Shown here in pieces: positions 33,986 through 43,405 of a DNA stretch of 53,734 nt. The notes below the pieces were generated by a model. It saw only the letters and a list, made by a program, of their open reading frames with translations. It was not told where the DNA came from and did not search any database. The DNA comes from Roseomonas indoligenes. GTDB lineage: Bacteria > Pseudomonadota > Alphaproteobacteria > Acetobacterales > Acetobacteraceae. The DNA lies in NCBI RefSeq assembly GCF_017813365.1, contig NZ_JAGIZA010000025.1, positions 1 to 53,734 of the forward strand. The letters are read 5' to 3'. Both the position numbers and the translations under genes were made by a program. Every line of letters starts with the position of its first letter. Positions within the stretch are counted from its first letter, which is position 1.

Positions 33986-34462
33986 GTGTCCCCCATCGCG
34001 CCCTTGTCCTTGGGACCTGCCGCACCGCTCGAGGAGGACGCCTGCTGGTCGTACCTCGAGCTGTACCTCTGGCCCAAGGGCCCCGTCTGCCCCGACTGCG
34101 CCCAGGCCGGTGTGCCGCGCCCACTCCGAGGCCGCCCGCACCGCTGGCGCTGCGCCGTCTGCGGCACCCGGTTCCACGCCGGGCAGGATACGGTGATGGA
34201 GGGCACGCACCTACCGCTGGCGTTATGGTTCGCTGCTGTGCAGCTCCTCGCAGAGGCGCCTTGGCTCTCGTCGGTGCGCCTCGCTGCCGGGCTGGGGATC
34301 CGGCAGAAGACGGCCTGGTCCCTGGCCCAGCGCATCCGACGCTTGGCCGTGGAAGATTCGGCGCTACACCGCGCGATTGTTGACGCTGGGTGGCAGGGGA
34401 TGCCGAAGTCCGCTCGGCATCATTCGATGCAACGGCACCCGCTGAGTGACATCAGTCGTTGA
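33986..34462 (+). CDS. IS1595-type zinc-ribbon/HTH protein without a DDE domain
   Basis: 158 residues from GTG 33986, two bases after the clamp-like gene stop. It matches the N-terminal half of IS1595 transposases: the zinc ribbon with CPDC and CAVC pairs, the GTRFHAGQDTVMEGTHLPLA strand block, then an HTH helix pair (LAAGLGIRQKTAWSLAQRI). The DDE catalytic domain of IS1595/ISXO2 is absent: the frame stops 36 residues after the HTH, and the following DNA is repeats, not transposase. It is either the stump of a transposase or a protein domesticated as a DNA-binding factor. Tight coupling to the preceding gene and the direct repeats just downstream favour a binding role. Confidence 0.65.
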   Translation: MSPIAPLSLGPAAPLEEDACWSYLELYLWPKGPVCPDCAQAGVPRPLRGRPHRWRCAVCGTRFHAGQDTVMEGTHLPLALWFAAVQLLAEAPWLSSVRLAAGLGIRQKTAWSLAQRIRRLAVEDSALHRAIVDAGWQGMPKSARHHSMQRHPLSDISR

Positions 34463-34518
34463 CGTGCAAGCATGTCACCCGGGCTCTTTTGTCGCGCTCC
34501 GCTATCAAGTTGCGGACA

Positions 34519-34612
34519 CGAAAGCGCCTAGGTGCCGTGCTCGAAAGCGCCTAAGCGCTCTGCACGGAAACGCCTATAACAAGGACGAATAATCAATAAT
34601 TTTATTACTTTA
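34519..34612. repeat. Three 23-bp-period direct repeats plus AT-rich tract (candidate origin)
   Basis: CGAAAGCGCCTA occurs at 34519-34530 and 34542-34553, and CGGAAACGCCTA at 34565-34576: the copies start exactly 23 bases apart, roughly two helical turns. They are followed by an AT-rich run at about 34588-34612 (AATAATCAATAATTTTATT). Iterons at a regular period beside an AT-rich unwinding region are the usual form of a plasmid replication origin. The IS630 element begins at 34613, so the AT tract may be cut short. No gene lies in 34463-34610. Confidence 0.6.
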
Positions 34613-35641
34613 GAGCACTTTCGGCTTGCACGGATTCGGGTGAGGTGATTCGACGCTGCTGATCGGGCAGCGAGGCTGGAGATGACGGCACCCTTGTCGC
34701 AGGACCTGCGGCGTCGGCTGGTTTGAGCGGTGGAGGCTGGGGCCTCGGCACGCGAGGCGGCAGCTCGCTTCGAGGTGAGCGCGTCTGCGGCCATCAAGCT
34801 GGTGCGGCGGGTCCGCGAGACCGGGAGCACGGCGCCAGCCAGGATCGGCGGTTATCGCAAGCCGCTGCTGGAGGGGCATGAGGGCCTATTGCGCGAGCTG
34901 ACCGCCGCCAAGTCGGGCATCACCCTGGTCGAGATCCGGGACACCCTGATCGAGCGCGGCATTGGGCGGTTCTCGCTAACGACGATCTGGTCGACCCTGC
35001 ACCGGCTCGGCCTGCGGCATAAAAAAAGTCGCTCAGGGCCGCCGAGCAGGACCGGCCGGACGTAGCCGCCCACCGTAGGCGCTGGCGCATCTGGCAGCGC
35101 TACATGGACCCGGAGCGCTTCGTGTTCCTCGACGAGACCGGTGCCGCGACGAACATGGTCCGGCGCTACGGCTGGGGTCCCAAGAGCGAGCGCCTGGTCG
35201 ATGCCGCCCCACATGGCCACTGGCGCACCACCACCTTCATCGCTGGGCTCCGCAGTTCCGGCATCGTCGCGCCACTCGTGCTCGACGGGCCCATGACCGG
35301 GGATGCCTTCCTCGCCTATGTCGGACAGTTCCTCGCGCCCGTCCTGTCGCCCGGCGACGTCGTCGTGCTCGACAACCTCTCGGCCCACAAAGTCGCCGGT
35401 GTCGAAGAGGCCATCAGGGCTGCGGGCGCCAGCCTCATGTACCTGCCGCCCTACAGTCCCGACCTGAACCCGATCGAGCAGGCCTTTGCCAAGCTGAAGG
35501 TGCTGCTCCGAAAGGCTGCAGCCCGCACCCGAGAAGCCCTCTGGAGCACCATCGGCCAGCTGCTCAGCACCTTCACGCCCACCGAATGCCAGAACTACCT
35601 CGCCAACTCAGGCTACGCATCCGACTAAGATGAAAATGCTC
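34613..35641 (+). mobile_element. IS630 family insertion sequence
   Basis: Ends are imperfect inverted repeats: the left end reads GAGCACTTTC and the right end, on the other strand, GAGCATTTTC. The element is flanked by TA on both sides (34611-34612, 35642-35643), the IS630 target duplication. The internal transposase is split (next entry). It is inserted at the edge of an AT-rich tract and interrupts a possible origin. Confidence 0.85.
34682..35628 (+). pseudogene. IS630 transposase, interrupted by a stop and a frameshift
   Basis: From ATG 34682 the first 14 codons (MTAPLSQDLRRRLV) are followed by TGA at 34724-34726, where a related copy would have an Arg-like codon. Translation could resume at GTG 34730. 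This frame has the HTH (AREAAARFEVSASAAIKLVR) and ends at 35065. The second frame, -1 to the first, continues from about the run of seven A (35021-35027): MDPERFVFLDETGAATN holds the first catalytic Asp (DET), VLDNLSAHK the second, and YSPDLNPIEQAFAKLK the Glu. IS630 elements often use -1 slippage on such an A-run, so the frame change may be programmed; the stop at 34724 is probably disabling unless re-initiation occurs. Confidence 0.85.
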
Positions 35642-35789
35642 TAGTACACTGCTCCGCACCTCACTCTTGCCGTCGATGGACGGTGCACGGGCTATGCGCA
35701 AACGCGGGTGAGCCATGCAGAAAAATCCACGAAATTGGCTACGAAGATGCTGTCAGTCCCGCAATATTCTCGCGGTATCCCCTTGAGCT

Positions 35790-36047
35790 GTGCCTTCGCG
35801 AACGCACGCTGACCGCGACCGCGACCGCGACCGCGACCACGTCGACTACGCTGACGAGATCGTCTACTCCTCCGCCTCCGACACGTTCACCTCGACCTTA
35901 CGGCCTGCGGCAACTGGCCTGCGTGACGGTGACGATGTCGATACGGATAACGAACCCTGGCGCCAGTGGACGATCAGGTTTGTCCCCTCCGGTGAACTCC
36001 TCGTCCAATCCCACGAAGCCAGCAGGGCGAGCCCGAGGACACGATGA
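35790..36047 (+). CDS. Small acidic/Arg protein with Asp-Arg repeats
   Basis: 85 residues from GTG 35790; a weak call. The hexanucleotide GACCGC, repeated about 4.5 times at 35811-35837, encodes ADRDRDRDRDH. The rest has a DIRF/SGELLVQSHEAS strand-like ending. Its TGA at 36045-36047 overlaps the ATG of the next gene at 36044 (ATGA), which argues that it is really translated. No family was recognised. The repeat tract is a hypermutable spot. Confidence 0.45.
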   Translation: MPSRTHADRDRDRDRDHVDYADEIVYSSASDTFTSTLRPAATGLRDGDDVDTDNEPWRQWTIRFVPSGELLVQSHEASRASPRTR

Positions 36048-36466
36048 CGACGAGCACCCCCACCCTCCCCGCCGTCGGCATCCTCTGGTTCGTCGCCCTG
36101 GCTCGCCGCATGCACCTCCTCACCCGGGCCGTGCCCCTGGACCAGGCCGAGCCCTACGACGACGCCCTCACCCTCCCCGACGGGCACTACGAGACCTGGC
36201 AGGCATGGTCCCGTCGTACCCTGCCCCTCCCCGATCCCGCCCTTCGCCCCCTCATCACCATGACCGAGTACGACAGCTGGCCCCGCGGCCGCGTCGTCTA
36301 CCAGCGCACGCCCGACCGTTTTGTCGTCTACGCCGACCGGCAGCTCCTCGGGCCCACGCGCCTCACCAGGATCTACGCGGCGTTCGGGCTCACCCCCGAC
36401 CGAACCATCGCCCGCACGGACCCACACTACCGCTACGCCACCCGCCTGCCTGCGGACGAAGGCTAA
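36044..36466 (+). CDS. Hypothetical protein, 140 residues
   Basis: Starts at ATG 36044, overlapping the previous small gene. The N-terminus has a hydrophobic segment VGILWFVALARRMHLL followed by a Tyr/Trp/Asp-rich middle (HYETWQAWSRRTLPLP) and a C-terminal DPHYRYATRL. It may be an uncharacterised plasmid protein; I do not recognise it. A diverged, inverted partial copy of its 3' region lies at 36725-36787, so the family has been duplicated locally. Confidence 0.7.
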   Translation: MTTSTPTLPAVGILWFVALARRMHLLTRAVPLDQAEPYDDALTLPDGHYETWQAWSRRTLPLPDPALRPLITMTEYDSWPRGRVVYQRTPDRFVVYADRQLLGPTRLTRIYAAFGLTPDRTIARTDPHYRYATRLPADEG

Positions 36467-36724
36467 GCACCGCACGGGCCCCCACCGGGATCAGCGTCGC
36501 GCCAGGAGGCAAGGACAGGTCTCCTGGACGCCAGACCACCCGCACCGTGGACAGGGCAGCCGGCCGACGCACAGCCGCCTCACTAGGCCTTTGTCAGTCC
36601 GCTCGCCGAACCTGCGCCTCATCAATCTCCATGGCTGCGGGCCCAGGACCCCAGCGCTTATCGTCCCGGGCAACACGCATCCCTCGGCGGGCTGGCCGAT
36701 ACCACAGCTGCGCCCATGGGCTGA
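36467..36724. other. Intergenic region
   Basis: About 260 bases after the hypothetical gene, GC-rich, with long open frames on both strands that look like composition artefacts. Nothing I can assign; its right part is next to the inverted fragment of the upstream gene. Confidence 0.4.
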
Positions 36725-36787
36725 TCGGGGGTGAGCCCGAACGCCACGTGGATGCGGGCGAGGCGCGCGGGCCCGAGGAGCTGCCGG
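36725..36787 (-). pseudogene. Inverted fragment of the gene at 36044-36466
   Basis: On the minus strand these 63 bases match 36337-36399 of the hypothetical gene with several substitutions. Both read the CTCCTCGGGCC...TTCGGGCTCACC pattern, giving a product like QLLGPARLARIHVAFGLTP against QLLGPTRLTRIYAAFGLTP. No intact frame extends on either side, so it is the remnant of a second, inverted copy. Confidence 0.7.
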
Positions 36788-36854
36788 CCCCGCGTCTAAA
36801 CTTCCCGCCCCCTTTGTCGAAGCACCCGTGACCACACGCAAAGGGGCCTCCATC

Positions 36855-37025
36855 ATGCGCGACGACCACGACTACGTCCGGCGCGGCTTCTACGGCACCA
36901 TTGGCGCCGTCCTCGCTCTCTACGTCACCCGCTTTGTCGCGACCCTGCTCAGCTACCTCCTCGGCCTCGTCATCTTTCTCCTCGTCGGCATCGCGATCCT
37001 CCTCCACCACTTCGGCGTCTTCTGA
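36855..37025 (+). CDS. Small membrane protein (56 residues)
   Basis: ATG 36855 with AAGGGG nine bases upstream; a GTG at 36828 would add nine residues. After a short charged head (MRDDHDYVRRGFYG) it is a single long hydrophobic stretch (TIGAVLALYVTRFVATLLSY and LLGLVIFLLVGIAILL) ending in HHFGVF, predicting one or two transmembrane helices. Not recognised. It ends 60 bases before the IS21 element. Confidence 0.6.
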   Translation: MRDDHDYVRRGFYGTIGAVLALYVTRFVATLLSYLLGLVIFLLVGIAILLHHFGVF

Positions 37026-37157
37026 GCAGTGGACGCGGCGCCGGACCCCGACATGGCCGCCCCACCACCCAAGCGGCGCAAATGTGTCAACGCCGGTTGA
37101 AAACTGAGCCACCGGTGATGTGGGTCACCGGGTGAAAACTGAGCCACCTCGGGGCGC

Positions 37158-39001
<1,844 letters not shown>

Positions 39002-39041
39002 TCAACCGGCGAACCGGCTCAGTTTTCCAGCGGTGGCTACA

Positions 39042-39236
39042 AATGGGCAAACCGGTCCTTCCACGGTCCGCTAACAGTTTGAAAAGAGCGGGCCAAAAGC
39101 TGGCTCTCATACCCGGATGGGCCCTTCGGACGATCCAACGGGCTCCAGCACAGCCCCCTGCCTCCGCCTCTCCAGCGGGCCTTTGTCGCCGCCTAAAGCT
39201 ACGCTCCTGGGCGCAGAACGCTGGGTACGGCTGCCT
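39042..39236. other. Intergenic region
   Basis: About 195 bases between the IS21 right end and the stop of the peptidoglycan-binding-type gene. It begins with the AATG target duplication. No promoter, repeat or gene was recognised. Confidence 0.4.
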
Positions 39237-40653
39237 TCACCACAAGAACTCCAAGCGGATCCGCAGGAAGAGCTGCCCACCGCGCTCGATCTTCTCGTAA
39301 CCGACGACCGAGTCCCCCTGGTTCGTGAGGACCCGGGCCGTGCACCGCGGCAAACCCATTTGTACGCGAAGAAGGTTCCGGTCCTCAGGCGTTGCTACTC
39401 CGGGTGCCCGAAACCGCACCATCATCGTGGGCGTGCGCTCATCAATGGCCCCGTGTTCCGAGGTCAATCCAGGCTCGTACAGTCGCAGCACACGGATGGT
39501 GACGAGTGGATTGGACTGCTCCTCCATCAGTCGCTGCACCTGCCGGAGGACGTCCCGGTCGGCACAGTCGAAGACGGGTTCGCGCGCCGCCGCCTCAAGC
39601 GTCGCCTGCCGTAAGGCGGCCCGCTGTGCCTCGGCTTGGCGTTGCGCTTCTGCTGCCCGAGCCGTGAAGCGCCGATCGTCTTCCGCCCTGCGCCGCTCCG
39701 CCTCTTTCCTCACCAACTCTGCCCGCTCCGCCTTCTCCGATTCCTCCCGTGCCCGCGCGACACGTCGGGCCTCGTCACCTCGGGGGTCCGGCGCAGAACT
39801 CACTAGAGTCTCGATGTACTGGCGCATCGCAATGAAGTTCCGCGGGTCGTCGCGGTTCTCTACCAGGCAGGCGTCAATGCGCGCGATCAGCGCCGCGTAG
39901 TCGTCCTTTGTCCACCGCTCCTGCGGCATGCCGAACAGCATGGTGCCCGGTCCCCACCTTGTCTGGCGGACAACCCGCAAGCTCACGGCTGGGCACGGCA
40001 GCGCCGCGATCGGACTGGCCGGGCTTCCGGCAGCAGGAGAGCCGGTCCGAGGCGAGTTTCCCGACTGAGGCGCCGCCGGCGCGCTCGCCATGACAGACGC
40101 ACCGGCATCGGCCTGTGGCGGCATCGCTCGCCGAGGAGGCACCCCTTGCGTCGCTGGCACGAAGGCTGACTGCGCGGCGCCCCCGGATCGCCGGAGCGCA
40201 TCGGCGGTCGCATTGTCCAGGAAGCCGCTCTGCGCGAGCCCTGCCCGAGCCTGGAATGCACGCAGGGAATCCCGCGTCGCCTGGCCGTACACGCCGTTCA
40301 GCGGGATGGGCGGTGCACCGCCAGTCGCCCCCGACAGTAAGCGCTGCAGTTCGACGTGCTCGCCCACGTCGCGTGATGTCTCCTCGTTCGCCTCCCGTCC
40401 GAGCCATCGGGCGTAGTCTGCACGCTTGCCCGTATAGGCCCGGTCCACGCACGCGACGGCGCTGGCCCGCGTCGCCGACGGGACCGGGCCGGCCTGCGGC
40501 AGTCCGCACTCGCGGACGACGTAGGCGTGGAAGGCCTGCGCGTCCTGCCTCAGTGCTGCTTGCTGCTCCTTCTGGAGCTGATGCCGGAGCGCTTGGTAGG
40601 CCTGAACGAAGGCAACATCCCTCCGCTTCAACCCGAGCTGACCGGCCGGGTTA
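39237..40653 (-). pseudogene. Peptidoglycan-binding-domain protein, 5' end cut by an IS5 element
   Basis: The minus-strand frame runs from the IS boundary at 40653 to 39237 (about 470 residues). The N-terminal remainder (~150 residues) holds a PGBD-like block: PIPLNGVYGQATRDSLRAFQ and GLAQSGFLDNATADALRR. A Pro/Ser/Ala-rich linker, a helix rich in Glu/Arg/Ala (residues ~270-350) and a C-terminal beta region (IRVLRLYEPGLTSEHGAIDE and VVGYEKIERGGQLFLRIRLE) follow. The first codons are inside the IS5 and read its reverse strand, so the original start is lost. When the IS and one TA are removed, the flanking sequence joins in frame, suggesting the insertion is the only disruption. With no signal sequence visible, localisation is unknown. 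Confidence 0.75.
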
Positions 40654-40716
40654 GAGCCTGTTAGCACCTGAATCCTCATCCCGGTGCCTGCGTTCTCTGG
40701 CTTTCTGGAGAACGGG

Positions 40717-41118
40717 ATGGCGCTGACGGATGAGCAGTGGGCGGTGCTGGAACCTCTTGTCGAGGCCTGCCGCCCGCACGCCAAGGTGCCACCTCAGCAC
40801 CTGCGCCGGACCATCGGGGCCATTCTCTGGCGGCACGACAACGGCGCGAAGTGGCGGGCCCTGCCGGTGGAGGAGGGGCCCTGGTGGATGGCCGCACAGA
40901 CCTTCATACGCTGGTCGCGCCTGGGCGTCTGGGAGCGCCTGCTGAGCATGGCGCAGGACCGGGGCATCGGGCTCGGCATGACCTTCCTCGACGGCACCTC
41001 CGTGCGGGCACACGCCAAGGCCGCCGGGGCGGCCAAAAAGGCGCGACTGCGACGGAGCGGGATGAGCGTGAGGCGCTTGGTCGCTCTCGTGGCGGCTTCG
41101 GCACCAAGGTCTGCGTGA
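40717..41118 (+). CDS. IS5/IS427-type transposase, first frame
   Basis: 133 residues from ATG 40717. It carries the N-terminal HTH region (MALTDEQWAVLEPLVEACRP) and the start of the DDE domain (FLDGTSVRAHAKAAGAAKK, with Asp near residue 91). A slippery AAAAAG at about 41036-41041 lies inside it; -1 slippage there would join the second frame (ending 41489) that supplies the rest of the catalytic core: VVGDRGYSSHAF (Asp) and NRVERLWARLK (Glu). Typical of IS427-group elements. Confidence 0.85.
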   Translation: MALTDEQWAVLEPLVEACRPHAKVPPQHLRRTIGAILWRHDNGAKWRALPVEEGPWWMAAQTFIRWSRLGVWERLLSMAQDRGIGLGMTFLDGTSVRAHAKAAGAAKKARLRRSGMSVRRLVALVAASAPRSA

Positions 41119-41489
41119 TCGCGGACAGCGCAGGCCGCGCCGTTGCCTTCTCACTGACGCCAGGGCAAGCGCACGAACTGCCCCACGCCGTGCCCCTCCT
41201 CGCCAGGCTTCCCGGCGTGCCGCTCTGGGTGGTGGGCGACCGCGGCTACTCCAGCCATGCCTTCCGCCAGCACGTCTGGGACCTCGGCGCACGGCCTGCC
41301 ATCCCGACGAAGCGGAATGAGGCCCCGGTCGCCTGCCCCGACTGGATCTACAACAACCGCAACCGCGTCGAACGCCTCTGGGCCAGGCTCAAGGAGTGGC
41401 GCGCCGTCGCAACACGCTACGAGAAGACCGCATCCAGCTTCCTCGGCGTCCTCCACCTCGCCGCCGCCCTCGACTGGCTCAAGCACTAA
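41118..41489 (+). CDS. IS5/IS427-type transposase, second frame (made by -1 frameshift)
   Basis: Read -1 relative to the first frame. It carries the rest of the DDE catalytic core: KVCVIADSAGRAVAFSLTPG, VVGDRGYSSHAF (second Asp) and NRVERLWARLKEW (Glu), ending FLGVLHLAAALDWLKH. The open frame overlaps the end of the first, and the true entry is near 41040. It is not an independent gene. Confidence 0.8.
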   Translation: MADSAGRAVAFSLTPGQAHELPHAVPLLARLPGVPLWVVGDRGYSSHAFRQHVWDLGARPAIPTKRNEAPVACPDWIYNNRNRVERLWARLKEWRAVATRYEKTASSFLGVLHLAAALDWLKH

Positions 41490-41523
41490 CAGGCCCTAGT
41501 ACTGACTGTGAAGCAGCTTTGAG

Positions 41524-41578
41524 GGGGTTTGGTTGTGTAACCCCGTACACTGCCAATCATCCATTTTAAGAAAAATGG
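41524..41578. terminator. Two hairpins after the ParB/RepB operon
   Basis: CCATTTT (41561-41567) pairs with AAAATGG (41572-41578) with loop AAGA. A second hairpin, GGGGTT (41524-41529) with AACCCC (41539-41544), is nearby. They lie 34-88 bases past the stop of the minus-strand RepB-like gene and could terminate it. Also within the flank of the IS5-disrupted gene. Confidence 0.5.
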
Positions 41579-41611
41579 TCGCGTGGTGCTGCCGCTAGAC
41601 TGAGATGGCTT

Positions 41612-42511
41612 TCAAGCTCCTGTCGGATCAGCTTCGATGATCCGCTGCAATCCTTCGAGGAGTTCGGGATGTGACGCTCCAATGTACTTCACGACCTTTG
41701 GGGCAGTGAGCAGTTTTTTCAGATAGCCGATGGCAACGACGAGGTGGAGGTTATCCGTCCCGTAACTTTGCTCTACCATCTTCACCTCTCGTTCAAGGTG
41801 CGCCGACTCCCGCTCCATCAACTCCATCTGGTCGGGCGTGAACCCCCGCACCCTCTTCGGTCTGCCGTCTGGGACAAGCCGGTCTTTCGGGGTGGCCGCG
41901 AGGAGCGTCAGAAGGTAACCGCGGGAGTAGCGGTTGAAGCCGATCATCATCTCGGCGACCTCGATCTGCCGCAACGGCAGCATGCGGCGCAAGAGTGAGA
42001 AGACACTCAGGGCAACAGGTTTGTCCTTCAGCATCTCGACTGCTTCAGGACAGACCCCATCCAGGGCGCGGCGCTTCTGGCGGAGCGTCACGACGTCGAT
42101 GTTGAGGGCACGGGCCAGCCGCTCCTCCGGCACCTTCTTCTCGATGGCCCGCAAGATCATGCGGTGCTCCTGCACCGCCGCGAGCCGGCTGATCCGCTTG
42201 TTGTATGTGAAGGCTTCGTCGTCCGTGGCAACGAGGCAGAGGACATCCTCAGCGCCGGCCAGACGGAGGGCTTCGATCCGAAGATGGCCGTCGAGGAGGA
42301 GGTAGGTGTCCAGAGTCCGGGGGTGGCGGACTACCACCGGAGGCTCGATTACGCCCACCTCCGCGATTGAGGCCGCGATCTGCGCGAACTTCGTCGATCT
42401 CTGGATTTTCGCGGTCACAGGCCGCAGCAGCTGGAGTTGGTCAAGCCGCAAGCGGATCCCGACGGGTTCGAAAGCCCGCGCGACCGATCCTTTCAGGCCT
42501 CCGCCGTCCAT
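41612..42511 (-). CDS. ParB-fold protein with a RepB-like C-terminal domain
   Basis: 299 residues. The N-terminal ParB-like domain has VEPPVVVRHPRTLDT-like strand order and the conserved GHLRIEALRLAG (GxxRxxA-type box) at ~93-105. An HTH-like helix (LALNIDVVTLRQKRRALDG region) follows, and the C-terminal ~80 residues (FTPDQMELMERESAHLERE through VVKYIGASHPELLEGLQRI) match the plasmid partition protein RepB C-terminal domain. It starts three bases after ParB ends, in one operon with a serine recombinase. It probably binds DNA to guide the recombinase or aid partition of an integrative element rather than serving as the main plasmid parB. Confidence 0.82.
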   Translation of the reverse strand: MDGGGLKGSVARAFEPVGIRLRLDQLQLLRPVTAKIQRSTKFAQIAASIAEVGVIEPPVVVRHPRTLDTYLLLDGHLRIEALRLAGAEDVLCLVATDDEAFTYNKRISRLAAVQEHRMILRAIEKKVPEERLARALNIDVVTLRQKRRALDGVCPEAVEMLKDKPVALSVFSLLRRMLPLRQIEVAEMMIGFNRYSRGYLLTLLAATPKDRLVPDGRPKRVRGFTPDQMELMERESAHLEREVKMVEQSYGTDNLHLVVAIGYLKKLLTAPKVVKYIGASHPELLEGLQRIIEADPTGA

Positions 42512-42514
42512 CGC

Positions 42515-43405
42515 CTATGCTCCCTCTGCCCGGGTCCCGAGGTGATCCTTGAGGGGCTTGGGTAGGGTGAGTAGCCCCTCGGCGCGGAGCAGCGTCGCAA
42601 ATCCTTCATCCGCGAGAAGGGTCCGGAGCGCCTCGACGACGAAGGCGAGGCGGTTCCGGGTGGAGGCGGCGTTGCGAGTAATGACGCGCTTCTTGTCAAC
42701 ATCCGCCTGGTAGGTTCGAAGGAGGGCGTTCACGGTCAGCACCTTCTGCTTGCTGCCCTCTGGCGTCTTGACGCGCTTGCCCTGCACCCGCCTCTGCTGG
42801 ACGAGGCGCCTCGCCGCAAGGAGGCTGTTGCCGCGTAGCAGGTTTCGCTCGTAGGCCTCCTGGAGAACCTGCTGGACATCGTCGTCCTCCGCGTCGGCGA
42901 TCGCGATGGCGACGCTCACCGGGAGATGGCCGGCCTCCACAGCCCGTAGCAGACGAGTTTCATTGCTGCCGAGAAGGCGCAGGACACCCCGGACGTACTC
43001 GCCAGAGAGGCCGGTCTTTCTCGCGATCTCGGCATCGCTGTGCCCGCGTTTCTTCATGCCGTCGATGTCGTGGAGAAGGTCGAGCGCGTTGTGCTGTCGG
43101 CGGGCGACATTCTCGACCAGCCCCATGACAAGGCATTCCTCGGTCCCGGCCGAGACCACCAGGGCCGGGATGGTGGCCTGTCCGAGCTCCCGGAAGGCCT
43201 CCAGGCGCCCCTGCCCGCAGATGAGATCGTATCGCACGCCCGGGTCACCCAGCCGTGGCGTGACGGTGATCGGGCGCTTGAGCCCGACGGCAGCGATGCT
43301 CTCCACCATCTCCAGGAAGACCTTCCGGTTCCGGACGCGGGGGTTCACTACGTCGATCAGCTCGACCGGGATGCTTTGGATCAGCGGGGTGGGCTGCGAG
43401 GACAT
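42515..43405 (-). CDS. ParB/RepB/Spo0J-type DNA-binding protein
   Basis: 296 residues from ATG 43405, overlapping the recombinase stop by one base (TGATG). ParB-N motifs are seen: NPRVRNRK..., CGQGRLEAFRELG (the CTP-binding/arginine box) and ENVARRQHNALDLLHDIDGM, then an HTH (EIARKTGLSGEYVRGVLRLL). The C-terminal ~100 residues are basic and helical. The trio with a large serine recombinase and a RepB-C protein recurs on alphaproteobacterial replicons and may behave as one mobile unit. CTPase activity is possible but unproven. Confidence 0.85.
   Translation of the reverse strand: MSSQPTPLIQSIPVELIDVVNPRVRNRKVFLEMVESIAAVGLKRPITVTPRLGDPGVRYDLICGQGRLEAFRELGQATIPALVVSAGTEECLVMGLVENVARRQHNALDLLHDIDGMKKRGHSDAEIARKTGLSGEYVRGVLRLLGSNETRLLRAVEAGHLPVSVAIAIADAEDDDVQQVLQEAYERNLLRGNSLLAARRLVQQRRVQGKRVKTPEGSKQKVLTVNALLRTYQADVDKKRVITRNAASTRNRLAFVVEALRTLLADEGFATLLRAEGLLTLPKPLKDHLGTRAEGA

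Larger units (their letters stand above)
40654..41496 (+). mobile_element. IS5 family (IS427-like) insertion sequence
   Basis: 843 bp. The left end reads GAGCCTGTTAGCACCTGA and the right end, on the other strand, GGGCCTGTTAGTGCTTGA, matching at 14 of 18 bases. TA is present on both sides (40652-40653, 41497-41498), as in the IS427 group. It carries two overlapping transposase frames joined by a likely -1 frameshift. It is inserted inside the peptidoglycan-binding-type gene. Confidence 0.85.

Noticed and set aside
35683-36831. Open frame of 382 codons
   Set aside because: Pro/Arg/His-rich shadow over the small genes at 35790-36466; no motif.
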